Below, in pieces: positions 35,313 through 44,258 of a stretch of DNA of 64,000 nucleotides. Both the position numbers and the translations under genes were made by a program. Each line of letters opens with the position of its first letter. The stretch's first letter is position 1. Below the pieces are notes generated by a model that saw only the letters and a program-made list of their open reading frames with translations, did not search any database and was not told the DNA's origin. Source of the DNA: an uncultured Collinsella sp. (GTDB lineage: Bacteria > Actinomycetota > Coriobacteriia > Coriobacteriales > Coriobacteriaceae); assembly GCA_934668875.1 (NCBI GenBank), contig CAKUON010000008.1, positions 1 to 64,000 of the forward strand, written 5' to 3'.

Positions 35313-35415
35313 CTGCAGCGCGCCTCGCAACGCAGCAGAAGTATCAACCGGTGGCAATAAAGTTCGCCTACAATTGCCACCGGATCGAACAACGCAAACT
35401 TTTTAGGAAGTCATT

Positions 35416-36228
35416 ATGACAGCTATCGATCGAGGCCGGGCGACCGCGGCCTTCAAACGCTATACCGATGCTTACGACGCCACCAACCCGCGCATCGCAC
35501 TCAAAATCGAGCACACCTATCACGTGGCGGAAGCGTGCGATGCCGTGGCGCGCGAGCAGAACTGGTCGACAGAGGATATTGACCTGGCCTGGCTTTGTGG
35601 CCTGCTGCACGATATGGGCCGCTTTGAGCAGCTGCGACGCTGGGACACCTTTAAAGATGCCGAGAGCATGAGCCATGCGGCGCTGGGCGTCGAGGTCCTC
35701 TTTGGCGAGAATCCCGCCGATGCACCCGCCGCAACAAGCATCCGCGACTTTATTGACGGTCCGGTGGAAGACGAACTCATCCGCGCGAGCATCACCTATC
35801 ACAGCGACTTTCGCCTACCCAAGGAGCTCGACGAGCGCACGCGGCGCTTCTGTGATATCGTGCGCGACGGCGATAAGGTCGACATTATGCGCACCATCGC
35901 CGACAGCACCGTCGATACCGTCCTCAAAGTTGATGAGGATACGTTTCTTGCCAGCCACTTCTCGTCGCCGACACTCGCCGCCTTTGACGAGCATCGCTGC
36001 GTTGCACGCGATGAGCGCAACGAGCCCGCAGACTTCCTGGTAGGGCTCATCTGCTTTATGTTTGAGCTCGTCTATCCGGCAAGCCGTGCTCTGGCGCGTA
36101 AGCAGGGCGATATCTACCGCCTGCTCGACGCGCCCTTTGGCATTACGCGGCCCTTCACCGATCCCGCCGCGCAAGCGACCTGGGAGCGCCTAAAGAGCGA
36201 GATGCGCGACTGGCTGGCGCGTGTCTAG
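35416..36228 (+). CDS. HD-domain phosphohydrolase
   Basis: Metal-dependent phosphohydrolase of 270 residues. The HD superfamily residues are His33 or His36 in IEHTYHVAE, the HD pair in LLHDMGRFEQ (about 64-65), His in ITYHSDFRLP and Asp in VRDGDKVDI. Members cleave nucleotides or cyclic dinucleotides; the architecture is a lone HD domain, so the substrate is open. AGGAAG precedes the ATG. Its stop overlaps the etfA stop on the opposite strand within the four bases CTAG. Confidence 0.87.
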   Translation: MTAIDRGRATAAFKRYTDAYDATNPRIALKIEHTYHVAEACDAVAREQNWSTEDIDLAWLCGLLHDMGRFEQLRRWDTFKDAESMSHAALGVEVLFGENPADAPAATSIRDFIDGPVEDELIRASITYHSDFRLPKELDERTRRFCDIVRDGDKVDIMRTIADSTVDTVLKVDEDTFLASHFSSPTLAAFDEHRCVARDERNEPADFLVGLICFMFELVYPASRALARKQGDIYRLLDAPFGITRPFTDPAAQATWERLKSEMRDWLARV

Positions 36229-37430
36229 CGCTCAAGCTGGGCCAGCAGCTCCTCGACGACCTCGACGGCGTCGCCGACAACCTTGTACTGGGCGGCGCCA
36301 AAGATAGGGGCATCCGGGTCCTCGTTGATGGCGATAATGCGCTCTGCCCCACCGATGCCGGCAAGATGTTGGATGGCGCCCGAGACACCGATACTCACGA
36401 GAAGCTTGGGCGAAACGGATACGCCCGTCTGGCCAATCTGATGGCGGTACTCCAACCAGCCGGCCTCCACGACAGGGCGCGTGCAGCCAAGCTCGGCGCC
36501 CAGAGCCTCGGCGAGCCTTCGCATCAGCGGCAAGTTTTTCTTGGAGCCAATGCCGCGGCCCACCACGACGAGGCGCTCGGCATCGGCAATCGAGGCCTGC
36601 TGCCCCCACTCCTCAGCGGGAATCGAGATCTCGACGCGGGCTTTAACATCTTCTGCAAGCGCTACCTGGGCGATCGCGCCGGAACGACCGTAGTCGAAGT
36701 CGGGCGCCTTAAAGATGCCGGGGCGCACCGTTGCCATCTGCGGGCGGTGGTTGGGACAAACGATGGTGGCCATCAGGTTGCCGCCAAACGCCGGGCGCGT
36801 CTGCTGCAGCAGCCCCGTCTCCGTATCCATCGAAAGCACGGTGCAGTCGGCCGTAAGGCCCGTCTGCAAGCGCACGGCAACGCCAGGCGCCAGTTCGCGG
36901 CCAAAGGCGGTCGCACCGTACAGAATAGCCTCGGGCTTGCGCTCGGCCACCAAATCGCAGATCAGGCGGGCGTAGACCTCCGCATCGTTTTGGCGCAGGC
37001 GCTCGTCGCGACAGACCATAACTTCATCAGCACCGGCGCAAACCAAATGCTCAAGCTCCTCGAACGAGCTCTCGGGGCTCATGCCGACCAGCGCCACCAG
37101 ACGGCAGCCACGGGCATCGGCAAGCTCGCGGCCCTTGCCCATGAGCTCGTAGGCAACGGGAGCCACCGTATCGTGCTCATCGGTCTGCACGTATACCCAA
37201 ATGTCTCGAAATGCATCAAGGTCCGCCGCGCCGGCTGCCTCGTCACGCTCGATCGAGATGGCGTTAACGGGACAGGCATCGACGCACCCGCCGCACAGAA
37301 CGCAGTCGTCGGTCACGCGGGCACAGCGGTTGGGGCGCTCGCCTTCCACCACAATGCCGCCCGAGGCGCAGGCGCGAACGCAGCGACCGCAGCCGATACA
37401 GGCTTCGCTATCGATAATCAGTCCGCTCAT
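36225..37430 (-). CDS. etfA: Electron transfer flavoprotein alpha subunit with two 4Fe-4S motifs
   Basis: EtfA of 401 residues. Residues 1-60 form a bacterial ferredoxin domain with two cluster motifs, C11-x2-C14-x2-C17-x3-C21 and C43-x2-C46-x2-C49-x3-C53, the second followed by Pro. The ETF alpha N-domain follows, and the FAD domain ends with the signature [21 protein letters not shown]. Ferredoxin-fused EtfA is known from bifurcating or confurcating dehydrogenases such as the Acetobacterium lactate dehydrogenase complex. It abuts etfB and is the last gene of the dehydrogenase-etfB-etfA operon. Confidence 0.94.
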   Translation of the reverse strand: MSGLIIDSEACIGCGRCVRACASGGIVVEGERPNRCARVTDDCVLCGGCVDACPVNAISIERDEAAGAADLDAFRDIWVYVQTDEHDTVAPVAYELMGKGRELADARGCRLVALVGMSPESSFEELEHLVCAGADEVMVCRDERLRQNDAEVYARLICDLVAERKPEAILYGATAFGRELAPGVAVRLQTGLTADCTVLSMDTETGLLQQTRPAFGGNLMATIVCPNHRPQMATVRPGIFKAPDFDYGRSGAIAQVALAEDVKARVEISIPAEEWGQQASIADAERLVVVGRGIGSKKNLPLMRRLAEALGAELGCTRPVVEAGWLEYRHQIGQTGVSVSPKLLVSIGVSGAIQHLAGIGGAERIIAINEDPDAPIFGAAQYKVVGDAVEVVEELLAQLER

Positions 37431-38246
37431 CTATGCCATCCCCTCGATAATCTTGGCAAGTTTTGCCGCCTGCTCGGACGCCGTTCCCTCAACAGCCTCA
37501 CACGTTTGGTCGCGGTCAGGCACAAACGAGCGGACGACCTGCGTCGGCGATCCGGCAAGGCCACAACGCAAGGGATCGGCGTTCACGTCGGCAGCACTGA
37601 CCACGCGCACGTCCGCCTCCTCGGCCGCACGAATACCGGCGATGCTCGGCATGCGCAGCTGACCGATCTCTTTGGCGGTCGTCATCGCACACGGCATCTC
37701 AAGATAGACCGTCTCTTCACCGGCATCGCATCCGTGAACGAGCGCCAGCGAACCGCACGTCGTGAAGCCCGCGCTCTGCACGCAGCTCACATCGGTCACG
37801 CAAGGAATCTCGAAGGCTCCGGCAAGCTCGGGGCCGATCTGGGCCGTATCGCCGTCCACCGCCATCTTGCCGCAGATAAGCAGATCGAAGTCCTCGTCGA
37901 GCGCCTCAATACCGCATTTGAGGGCATACGTGGTCGCCAGGGTATCGGCACCTGCAAAGGCGCGATCGGTTAGCAGCAGCGCGTCGTCGGCGCCACGTGC
38001 GATGCAGTCGCGCAGCAGCGATTCGGTCGCGGGAATACCCATCGACACCACCGTCACGCGTACATCCATGCCAAAGCCGATAAAGTCGTCTTTAAGTGCC
38101 AGCGCGCACTCCAGAGCGCTCGCGTCAAAGGGATTGATGACTGCCTGCTTGCCATCGCGAACGATGGTATTGGTCTTGGGGTCCATCTTAACCTCGGTGC
38201 TACCCGGCACCGCCTTGACGCACACCACCATATGGAAATCGCTCAT
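37431..38246 (-). CDS. etfB: Electron transfer flavoprotein beta subunit
   Basis: EtfB of 271 residues, partner of the adjacent EtfA. It begins SDFHMVVCVKAVPGS and has VINPFDASALECAL, VTVVSMG, LLTDRAFAGADTLAT, and the signature GKMAVDGDTAQIGPELA. In bifurcating ETFs this subunit binds the FAD that splits electrons; the residues that decide this cannot be judged without a structural alignment. GGAGG lies 9 bases before the ATG at 38246. It starts 2 bases after the dehydrogenase stop and runs directly into etfA. Confidence 0.94.
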   Translation of the reverse strand: MSDFHMVVCVKAVPGSTEVKMDPKTNTIVRDGKQAVINPFDASALECALALKDDFIGFGMDVRVTVVSMGIPATESLLRDCIARGADDALLLTDRAFAGADTLATTYALKCGIEALDEDFDLLICGKMAVDGDTAQIGPELAGAFEIPCVTDVSCVQSAGFTTCGSLALVHGCDAGEETVYLEMPCAMTTAKEIGQLRMPSIAGIRAAEEADVRVVSAADVNADPLRCGLAGSPTQVVRSFVPDRDQTCEAVEGTASEQAAKLAKIIEGMA

Positions 38247-38248
38247 CT

Positions 38249-39850
38249 TCACGCGCCTCCTTTCTGGACGAGTTCATCCAAGAGCTTCTCCGAGAACAGG
38301 TTGCCGCGACCCAGCTGCCCGGCAGGGTCGAGTTGGAGCTTGAGACGGGCCGACTCGACCATGGCCTCGTGGCCATACATCGTCTCCAAAAAACCCGCCT
38401 TGATCTTGCCGACGCCGTGCTCGGCGGAGACGGCGCCACCCATGGCCGTGACCTCGGAAGCCCACTGGGCAAACAACTCGCCGCCGCGGCGGTAATCCCG
38501 CGCATCGCGCGGCAGAATGTTCACATGCAGATGGTTGTTGCCGATATGGCCCCAGGCGGCAGACTCGAGCCCGCTTTCGGCCAACGTGTGGCGATAGAGC
38601 GCGACAACGTCGGCCAGACGTGCGTTGGGCACCGACATGTCCGATCCCAGCTTGGTGATGGTGGGGTCGGTGCGGCGACGCTCGTCGATAAGCATATTGA
38701 CGCTCTCTGGCACCGCATGACGGAAGAATCGCTGGCATTCGCGATCGACCTCGGTGCGCGCGACCCAGGTCGCATCGTCACGACCGCCCGCAAGCTCCAG
38801 CACCCATCCCAGGTGATACAGTTCCTCAGTCGCCTGCTTCTCGTCATCGCAATCGAGCTCCACGTAGACGCAGACCTTGGCCTCTTTGTCGAGCGCCGGA
38901 AGCGAGGCAAACGCCGTCGACTGCTCGCGCTGACGGCGCAGAATATCCAAGGCGCCGGCATCGAAGTACTCGATCGCCGCGGCATGGCTGAGCACCGGAC
39001 GCGCGGCATCGGTAAAGGCCACGGCCTTGTCCTCGCTGTCAAAGAAGCAGCTAACACCCCACACGACCGCAGGAGCCGACTGCAGGGCGATCTCGAGCTC
39101 GGTGATAATGCCGAGCGTGCCGCACGCTCCGATAAACAGGTCGATGGCATCCATATCGTCCGCGACAAAGTAGCCCGAAGCGTTTTTGGTCTGGGGCATC
39201 GTGTAGCCGGGAAGGTCGAGCTCGAGCGTGCGGCTTTCCGCTGTAACAAGTGAGAGATGGCGGCCCTGTGCGAAGGTCTCACCTCGACGGAGCGAAAGCA
39301 GATCACCATCGGTCAGCGCGACATGAAGGCCGGTAATATGCGGACGCATGGGGCCGTAGGCGTAGCTGCGCGCACCGGAGGCATTGCACGCCGCCATACC
39401 GCCCAAACAGGCAGATGCCTCGGTGGGATCGGTGGGAAAGAACTGCTCGGGGGCCGCTTGGAACGCTTCGTACGCCTTAAGCGATGCCTGATCCCAGCCT
39501 GCCGTCGGCAGCGCCTTTTTGCCCAGCTGCTTACGCAGCTCCGATAGCACGACGCCCGGCTCCACGCGAAGCAGGAACCGCCCCTCGTCGTCGCGGCGAA
39601 GACCAAGATAGCGGTTCATGCGCGAGGTATTGAGAATATGCCCGCCATGCGGCACGGCACCGGCAGCAAGGCCCGTTCTGGCACCCTGGACGGTCACCGG
39701 GACGCAATCGGCATGGAGCTGACGCAGGATAGCGCGTACCTCGTCTTCTGATGTCGGAAACGAGATGCTCGAGGCCTCGCCCGACGAGCGAGACTCGTCG
39801 CGACCGTATTCCTCGAACTCATCGGTGAAGGGTTTGATGGTTGCAGACAT
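38249..39850 (-). CDS. FAD-linked lactate/glycolate dehydrogenase (LctD/GlcD-like)
   Basis: FAD-dependent 2-hydroxyacid dehydrogenase of 533 residues. The PCMH-type FAD domain covers about 30-230 (VTVQGARTGLAAGAVP, GWDQASLKAY, and the AACNASGARSYAYGPMR loop). The C-terminal FAD-oxidase domain has WGHIGNNHLHVNILP and AEHGVGKIKAGFL. The adjacent ferredoxin-type EtfA and EtfB make an electron-confurcating lactate dehydrogenase likely: lactate oxidised with NAD+, driven by reduced ferredoxin, as in Acetobacterium LctBCD. Glycolate or another hydroxyacid is possible. It is first in its operon, with a 345-base gap upstream. Confidence 0.9.
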   Translation of the reverse strand: MSATIKPFTDEFEEYGRDESRSSGEASSISFPTSEDEVRAILRQLHADCVPVTVQGARTGLAAGAVPHGGHILNTSRMNRYLGLRRDDEGRFLLRVEPGVVLSELRKQLGKKALPTAGWDQASLKAYEAFQAAPEQFFPTDPTEASACLGGMAACNASGARSYAYGPMRPHITGLHVALTDGDLLSLRRGETFAQGRHLSLVTAESRTLELDLPGYTMPQTKNASGYFVADDMDAIDLFIGACGTLGIITELEIALQSAPAVVWGVSCFFDSEDKAVAFTDAARPVLSHAAAIEYFDAGALDILRRQREQSTAFASLPALDKEAKVCVYVELDCDDEKQATEELYHLGWVLELAGGRDDATWVARTEVDRECQRFFRHAVPESVNMLIDERRRTDPTITKLGSDMSVPNARLADVVALYRHTLAESGLESAAWGHIGNNHLHVNILPRDARDYRRGGELFAQWASEVTAMGGAVSAEHGVGKIKAGFLETMYGHEAMVESARLKLQLDPAGQLGRGNLFSEKLLDELVQKGGA

Positions 39851-40195
39851 GCAGAACTCCCCTTTAGCTAACTACAGTGTTTGCAGGGAGATGTTACCGC
39901 ATCGTTTCGTTGACGTGTTCGAGACCGTCTCCATAATTGAGGATTTTTACGTCCGTGCAATTCGGCGAGCGGCTGCTAGATCTCGGCAGGCGATGTTTTT
40001 GACACATATCGCTTCGCCGCCAACGATCGCGAAATTGGCACTCGAAAAATGTTGAAGTATTTTTTACCACCTGCTACCTGCGGCGATGCAAATCCGTCAA
40101 GCATTTGGTCAGCTTTTGGTCAAGTAGCGGCTGATACGGTCGGCATCGACAGCCAAACCGATAGAAGTTTTGGCCCCAGAAGCAGGGAGGTTCCC
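39851..40195. other. Divergent intergenic region
   Basis: No gene is seen in these 345 bases between the dehydrogenase operon and the envelope cluster. AT content is higher than around it. TTTTTGACACATATCGC near 39997-40013 contains a TTGACA without a clear -10. The GGGAG-bearing site at 39863-39880 on the minus strand serves the dehydrogenase start. No riboswitch is recognised. Confidence 0.4.
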
Positions 40196-40492
40196 ATGGC
40201 ATATTACTGGCCCCAGTACGGCGTCGCCATCGAAGTCGACGACGATCCCCATCTCCTGCCTTTCGAAGAAGAGGCATTCCCCGACACGACGGTCTACCAC
40301 GTCACTACCGATGTGATCTGCGACCCCGAGTCGTTCTCGGCGCTCGCCCACCACATCGCACGCATCCACGACATCGAGCTCCCTCCCGACTTCGATGAGC
40401 TTGTCTACTCGCGCCGCCTGATGCTTCATATGCTCTTTGGAGCGGACCCGTCCACGTTCGCACGCGTCTACACCACCAAGGACGCCGCATGA
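40196..40492 (+). CDS. Hypothetical protein, 98 residues
   Basis: I do not recognise this protein. It is acidic, lacks a signal peptide or membrane segment, starts MAYYWPQYGVAIEVDDD and contains paired histidines in SALAHHIARIHD. GGGAGG precedes the ATG at 40196; the frame is open further upstream to 40049 without any feature. It overlaps the next gene by four bases (ATGA). Together with four following genes it seems to form a cell-envelope operon, in which it would be the only cytoplasmic product. Confidence 0.7.
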   Translation: MAYYWPQYGVAIEVDDDPHLLPFEEEAFPDTTVYHVTTDVICDPESFSALAHHIARIHDIELPPDFDELVYSRRLMLHMLFGADPSTFARVYTTKDAA

Positions 40493-40998
40493 GCGCGAAG
40501 AAGTTGCCCCAACTCGCGAGTCAGAGGCATCGCAAGAAACTCATCGCTGTCTGTTTGGCTATCGTCTGTGCCCTCGTCGCCGTAGGCTTGTACGCCTGGC
40601 AGTCGCAGCCCGTACCCGAAGCGGGCGCCTCGGTTACAACGGCCGAGGGCAAATCGCGCCAAGAGATCCAAGATGAGCTCGACGCCATCGTCCGCGACAA
40701 CATGATGACGATCTCGGTCGCGCCGGTCGCCCAGTTGCAGGAAGGCGGCAAGTTGCGCGTCAACGTGCAAAACGTCCAGGACAACAAGTTTCCCCAGCGA
40801 TTCCGCGTCATTCAAAACGACGAGACCATTTATGAGTCCGGCATCGTCGAAACCGGCAAGACGGTCGAGACGTGTCCCGCCGGCGACATCGAGGAAGGCG
40901 AGGCGTATATCGAAATCCAGGCACTCGACGCCAAGACCCATGACAACCACGGCAATCCGACGCGCGTCAAGGTCCGGGTGGAACAGGCCGAGAACTAA
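40489..40998 (+). CDS. Hypothetical single-pass membrane-anchored protein
   Basis: Protein of 169 residues with a basic N-terminus (KKLPQLASQRHRKK), one hydrophobic segment at about 17-38 and an extracytoplasmic remainder. The outer part includes SRQEIQDELDAIVRDNMM and a small beta-rich region with FRVIQNDETIYESGIVETG. No family is recognised; the beta region looks like a small immunoglobulin-type fold. Its start overlaps the upstream stop, so the two are co-translated. The next gene, an exported protein, begins 90 bases on. Confidence 0.7.
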   Translation: MSAKKLPQLASQRHRKKLIAVCLAIVCALVAVGLYAWQSQPVPEAGASVTTAEGKSRQEIQDELDAIVRDNMMTISVAPVAQLQEGGKLRVNVQNVQDNKFPQRFRVIQNDETIYESGIVETGKTVETCPAGDIEEGEAYIEIQALDAKTHDNHGNPTRVKVRVEQAEN

Positions 40999-41087
40999 CC
41001 CCTAACGCCCGCTGATCATTGCGCGCGGCCACCAACACTCGTCCAATCATCGCGGGGACGGCCCGCGGCGAATAGAAAGGAACGACC

Positions 41088-41687
41088 ATGGACATCACCA
41101 GAAACATGAACGGAGCCAGAGCGCTTGTCGTGGGCGCAGGGCTCGCGCTCGCGCTCGCAATGGGCGCCTCCCCGACGCCAGCCATGGCAGCCGGGCGTGT
41201 TGGAAGCACGAAGGTAATGGTCAGGACCGAGATCGACAACGTTAATTTCAAAGTTCCGACGGTTATTCCGTTCGTCGCCAAGGCCGACGGCACGCTTCAG
41301 GGCCCCTCAGAAGATGCAACCACCATCGACAACCTTTCGGCCTACGGCATCCATGTCACCAACATGAAGATCGACGCCATGAACACCTGGACCATTGCCG
41401 CCGACGCAAAGACCGGAACTGCACAGAATTCCATTGACTTTAAGGTCGGCCCCGAAGACGCACTCCAGGACGCCAGCGCCGCAACGCAGGGAACAGGAAT
41501 CGATCTTTCCAAGAACGCAACCTTTGATATGGGCTATCAGGGTATTGCCGGCGGTTCGGACAAGATCAAGCTTAAGACGAGCGGAAATGTCGCCCGCGTC
41601 ACGCGCGACATCTTCCATATAACCGGCGAAGGCGATCAGGTTGCAACGATCACCTGGACGGTCGAGCCCGGTGCGCACACGGCATAA
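41088..41687 (+). CDS. Secreted beta-rich surface protein, unrecognised family
   Basis: Exported protein of 199 residues. Residues 1-34 are a signal peptide ending near PAMAAG. The mature part is polar and Gly/Asp/Thr-rich with VPTVIPFVAKADGTLQGPS, then NLSAYGIHVTNM. This pattern (VPT, F.ADG, a PS.DA segment, N.S..I.V) recalls beta-sandwich surface proteins of gut actinobacteria and clostridia from memory, but I cannot name a family. It has no anchor of its own. The next gene, with a sorting signal, overlaps its end by 17 bases, so the two products probably act together. AGAAAGGA precedes the ATG. Confidence 0.75.
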   Translation: MDITRNMNGARALVVGAGLALALAMGASPTPAMAAGRVGSTKVMVRTEIDNVNFKVPTVIPFVAKADGTLQGPSEDATTIDNLSAYGIHVTNMKIDAMNTWTIAADAKTGTAQNSIDFKVGPEDALQDASAATQGTGIDLSKNATFDMGYQGIAGGSDKIKLKTSGNVARVTRDIFHITGEGDQVATITWTVEPGAHTA

Positions 41688-41928
41688 GGCGATCGCATCT
41701 GTCGCCATCGTCGGCATCTTGGCGCTCGCGCCGGCAGCAGCCTTTGCCCAACAAGAGCAGGCGCAGGCCGCCACGCAAGTGACCGTCGACCTCTCGGGGC
41801 TCGACCATGGCGACCGCCAGGAACCATTGGCGCAAACGGGCGACGAAAAGCAGCTCTTGGCAGCAAGCGTCGCCGTGGCAGGCGCGGGGGCAGCCGGACT
41901 CGGCCTGCGCATCAAACGCAGCCAGTAG
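41671..41928 (+). CDS. Very short LPXTG-type (LAQTG) cell-wall protein
   Basis: From GTG 41671 this is 86 residues: a basic start (VRTRHK), a signal peptide to about residue 25 (APAAAFAQ), about 30 mature residues with VTVDLSGLDHGDRQEP, then LAQTGD, a hydrophobic stretch (LLAASVAVAGAGAAGLGL) and a basic tail RIKRSQ. That is a complete signal-peptide plus sorting-signal architecture with almost nothing between. LAXTG is used by class E-type sortases in actinobacteria. No sortase lies in the window. It could be a tiny wall peptide or the anchor module for the protein encoded just upstream. Confidence 0.75.
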   Translation: MRTRHKAIASVAIVGILALAPAAAFAQQEQAQAATQVTVDLSGLDHGDRQEPLAQTGDEKQLLAASVAVAGAGAAGLGLRIKRSQ

Positions 41929-41970
41929 CCAGACACAGACAGGCCACACATAATTTGGTAAGGAGACCCC

Positions 41971-43401
41971 ATGGCATCGAAGAACCTTTTGCCCGTCGTC
42001 GCACTCTGCGGCGCGCTCGCAACCGGAACGCCTGTCGCCGCTTGGGCGACCCCCGTCATGGCGGACTCCTTGCCGGTAGCCCTAAGCCCCGCACCAGACC
42101 CGTCGAGCACCATCATGTGCAAGCGATTTTCGCTCAAGCAGGCCACGATCCTGACCTCGGGATGCCTTCGCCGGAATACGGACGCCTCGATAGTCGTGGA
42201 TATCGAGCGCTCGAATAAGGAAAACGAATCCCAGGCAGGCTGTGCCGTCTGCACATGGCATTCGGTTGCGCTTGACGCAGATGACGATCCATGCGATTTG
42301 GAGCTGCGCATCGACATCGCTTCGATCGATGACTCGGCGAACGGAGCGAAGGTCGTCTTCGACGCTACGTTTTTCGAGAAAGGAGGAGGTGTATGTCTGG
42401 GCTGCGCCGCCGCGAATGCAGACGATGCGCAGCCCACCCTCTCATTCACGGCATCGTTGCGGCTGACCAAGGCCGGCACCGATGCCATCGCGGCGGGAGA
42501 AGCGTCCCTGCTGTTCTACGCCGTCAGCACCGAAGACACAGACATTCATTTCGAGAAGTCAACCGGGGCACTCAGCCTTACGCAAGGGACGAAAGCAGGC
42601 CCCATTGAGATTGATGCCCACGCGCTAGGCAGGCAATGCATTCTCGCCGACCCGGCGCTTCTCGAAATGGAGTGGAACGGATCCGGGGCCGTCGGGATTG
42701 CCCCCTCCGCGCTTGGAGCCAAGACGCTTCCCTCAAACGAAGGACCCAGCAACGCAACCATAAAAGAAGAGGGCGCAGACAAAGAAGCGGGTGCGGGGGA
42801 CACGCCATCGCTGGCAAACAGCGTCCCAGCTTCTTTCGAAGCACCGGACGAAACCGTTGCCGATCCAAACGATTCCGAGCTTGCGGACAGCCTAGGGCTT
42901 GCTGGTCCTCAAGAAGTCGATGAGGGCAACTGCTGCGTGCTTGCCGCGCTCGACCACACAGAGACTATCGACGCCGCGAACATCGAAGTTGCCGCCGCCA
43001 ATCAGCCCGTCCGCAAGTCGGCCATCATCGCATTTCCCGAGTCCGTCGAGGTCGTCTTTTTGCCATCGGGCGAGGTTGTGGCCCCGACACTGCTCACCTT
43101 GCTGGGTGCTAAGAATACTCGAAACGAAATTAAAAAGATCACGGTTGTCGACCCTGCAACTACCGCCAAGCTGCGTCTATACGCCGTTGCCCCAGACGGA
43201 AGCAAGACCCTGGAATTCGATGGCGACACGCTCCTGGCCTGGCGGCGTCTGGACATTATGCAAGACGTCTCGTATCAGATCGAACTCGAAGGGTTTGATC
43301 GAGCCCGCGATGCCGATATCATCGCCGCGGCTATTGAATCCCCACAGCGACTAATGACACTGCGCTTTGACTACTATCCCTATGTCCCGACAACCACCTG
43401 A
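41971..43401 (+). CDS. Large secreted cysteine-containing protein, unknown
   Basis: Secreted protein of 476 residues with a signal peptide of about 31 residues (LLPVVALCGALATG, then PVMA). The mature part has about ten cysteines, several in pairs or CxxC form (CAVCTW, CLGCAA, NCCVLAA), an acidic Ser/Glu-rich middle (about 260-320) and a C-terminal beta-type region. No membrane anchor or sorting motif is seen. No family is recognised. AAGGAG precedes the ATG, and it is the last gene of the envelope cluster, 42 bases after the LAQTG gene. Confidence 0.72.
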   Translation: MASKNLLPVVALCGALATGTPVAAWATPVMADSLPVALSPAPDPSSTIMCKRFSLKQATILTSGCLRRNTDASIVVDIERSNKENESQAGCAVCTWHSVALDADDDPCDLELRIDIASIDDSANGAKVVFDATFFEKGGGVCLGCAAANADDAQPTLSFTASLRLTKAGTDAIAAGEASLLFYAVSTEDTDIHFEKSTGALSLTQGTKAGPIEIDAHALGRQCILADPALLEMEWNGSGAVGIAPSALGAKTLPSNEGPSNATIKEEGADKEAGAGDTPSLANSVPASFEAPDETVADPNDSELADSLGLAGPQEVDEGNCCVLAALDHTETIDAANIEVAAANQPVRKSAIIAFPESVEVVFLPSGEVVAPTLLTLLGAKNTRNEIKKITVVDPATTAKLRLYAVAPDGSKTLEFDGDTLLAWRRLDIMQDVSYQIELEGFDRARDADIIAAAIESPQRLMTLRFDYYPYVPTTT

Positions 43402-43424
43402 GGCTTAAATGCTGCGCGTCGTTT

Positions 43425-43450
43425 CTAATACCACTTATATAACGTATTAG
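43425..43450. promoter_or_regulatory. Palindrome upstream of DUF554 gene
   Basis: CTAATAC and GTATTAG, a perfect 7-bp dyad with a 12-base centre CCACTTATATAA, in the AT-richest part of the gap before the DUF554 gene. TATATAA-like sequence inside it could be a -10, so it may be an operator over a promoter. There is no T-run. Confidence 0.4.
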
Positions 43451-43519
43451 ATGAGTCGCGATGTGCCTCGCATTCCGTTCTGCTACGATTGCCACGTTGG
43501 CATCAATACGGGAGGGCTC

Positions 43520-44236
43520 ATGCCGGGCTTGGGAACAATCATCAACGTTGTGCTTTTGATTGCGGGCGGTCTTTTGGGATTAGCGGGCGGTCGCTTTATC
43601 ACACCGCGCATCCAAGACACGCTCATGAAAGCATCGGGGCTGTGCGTCCTGTTTATCGGCTTGGGCGGCACCATGCAAAAGATGCTCGTCATCGACGGCG
43701 GCGTCCTGTCGACCACCGGCACCACCATGTTGATCGTCTCATTTGCGCTCGGCTCGCTTATCGGCGAGGCCATCAACCTGGAGGCCGCCATCGAAAACCT
43801 CGGCGAATGGCTCAAGCGCAAAACCGGGAGCGAGGGAGACAACGAGTTCACCAACGCCTTTGTCTCGGCATCGCTCACCGTGTGCATCGGCGCCATGGCC
43901 ATTGTGGGATCGATTCAGGACGGTCTGCTCGGCGATTGGTCCACGCTCGCCCTGAAGGGTGCACTGGACTGCATCATCGTCTGCACCATGACGGCCTCGC
44001 TCGGACGCGGCTGCATCTTCTCGGCCCTGCCCGTTGCCGTGTTCCAGGGAACGATCACGCTGTTTGCCGGCGCGCTCTCCCCCATTATGACCACCGCAGC
44101 CCTCGACAGCCTCTCACTCGTGGGGTCCATGCTCATCTTCTGCGTCGGCGTCAACCTTATCCGACCTCAGACCTTCCGCACGGCCAACATGCTCCCCGCC
44201 GTCGTCATAGCCGTCATCTACGCCCTCCTGTTCTAA
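43520..44236 (+). CDS. DUF554 membrane protein (YdfK/YqgA-like)
   Basis: Membrane protein of 238 residues with about seven hydrophobic segments, of the DUF554 family. It starts PGLGTIINVVLLIAGGLLG and has IGLGGTMQKML, FVSASLTVCIGAMAIVGSIQDGL and SLGRGCIFSALPVAVFQG, all typical. The family is predicted to transport a small solute; its function is unknown. GGAGGG stands just before the ATG at 43520. It lies between the envelope cluster and the helicase trio, with promoter-like sequence on both sides. Confidence 0.9.
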   Translation: MPGLGTIINVVLLIAGGLLGLAGGRFITPRIQDTLMKASGLCVLFIGLGGTMQKMLVIDGGVLSTTGTTMLIVSFALGSLIGEAINLEAAIENLGEWLKRKTGSEGDNEFTNAFVSASLTVCIGAMAIVGSIQDGLLGDWSTLALKGALDCIIVCTMTASLGRGCIFSALPVAVFQGTITLFAGALSPIMTTAALDSLSLVGSMLIFCVGVNLIRPQTFRTANMLPAVVIAVIYALLF

Positions 44237-44258
44237 GTCTATCTACATAGCGGCATCT

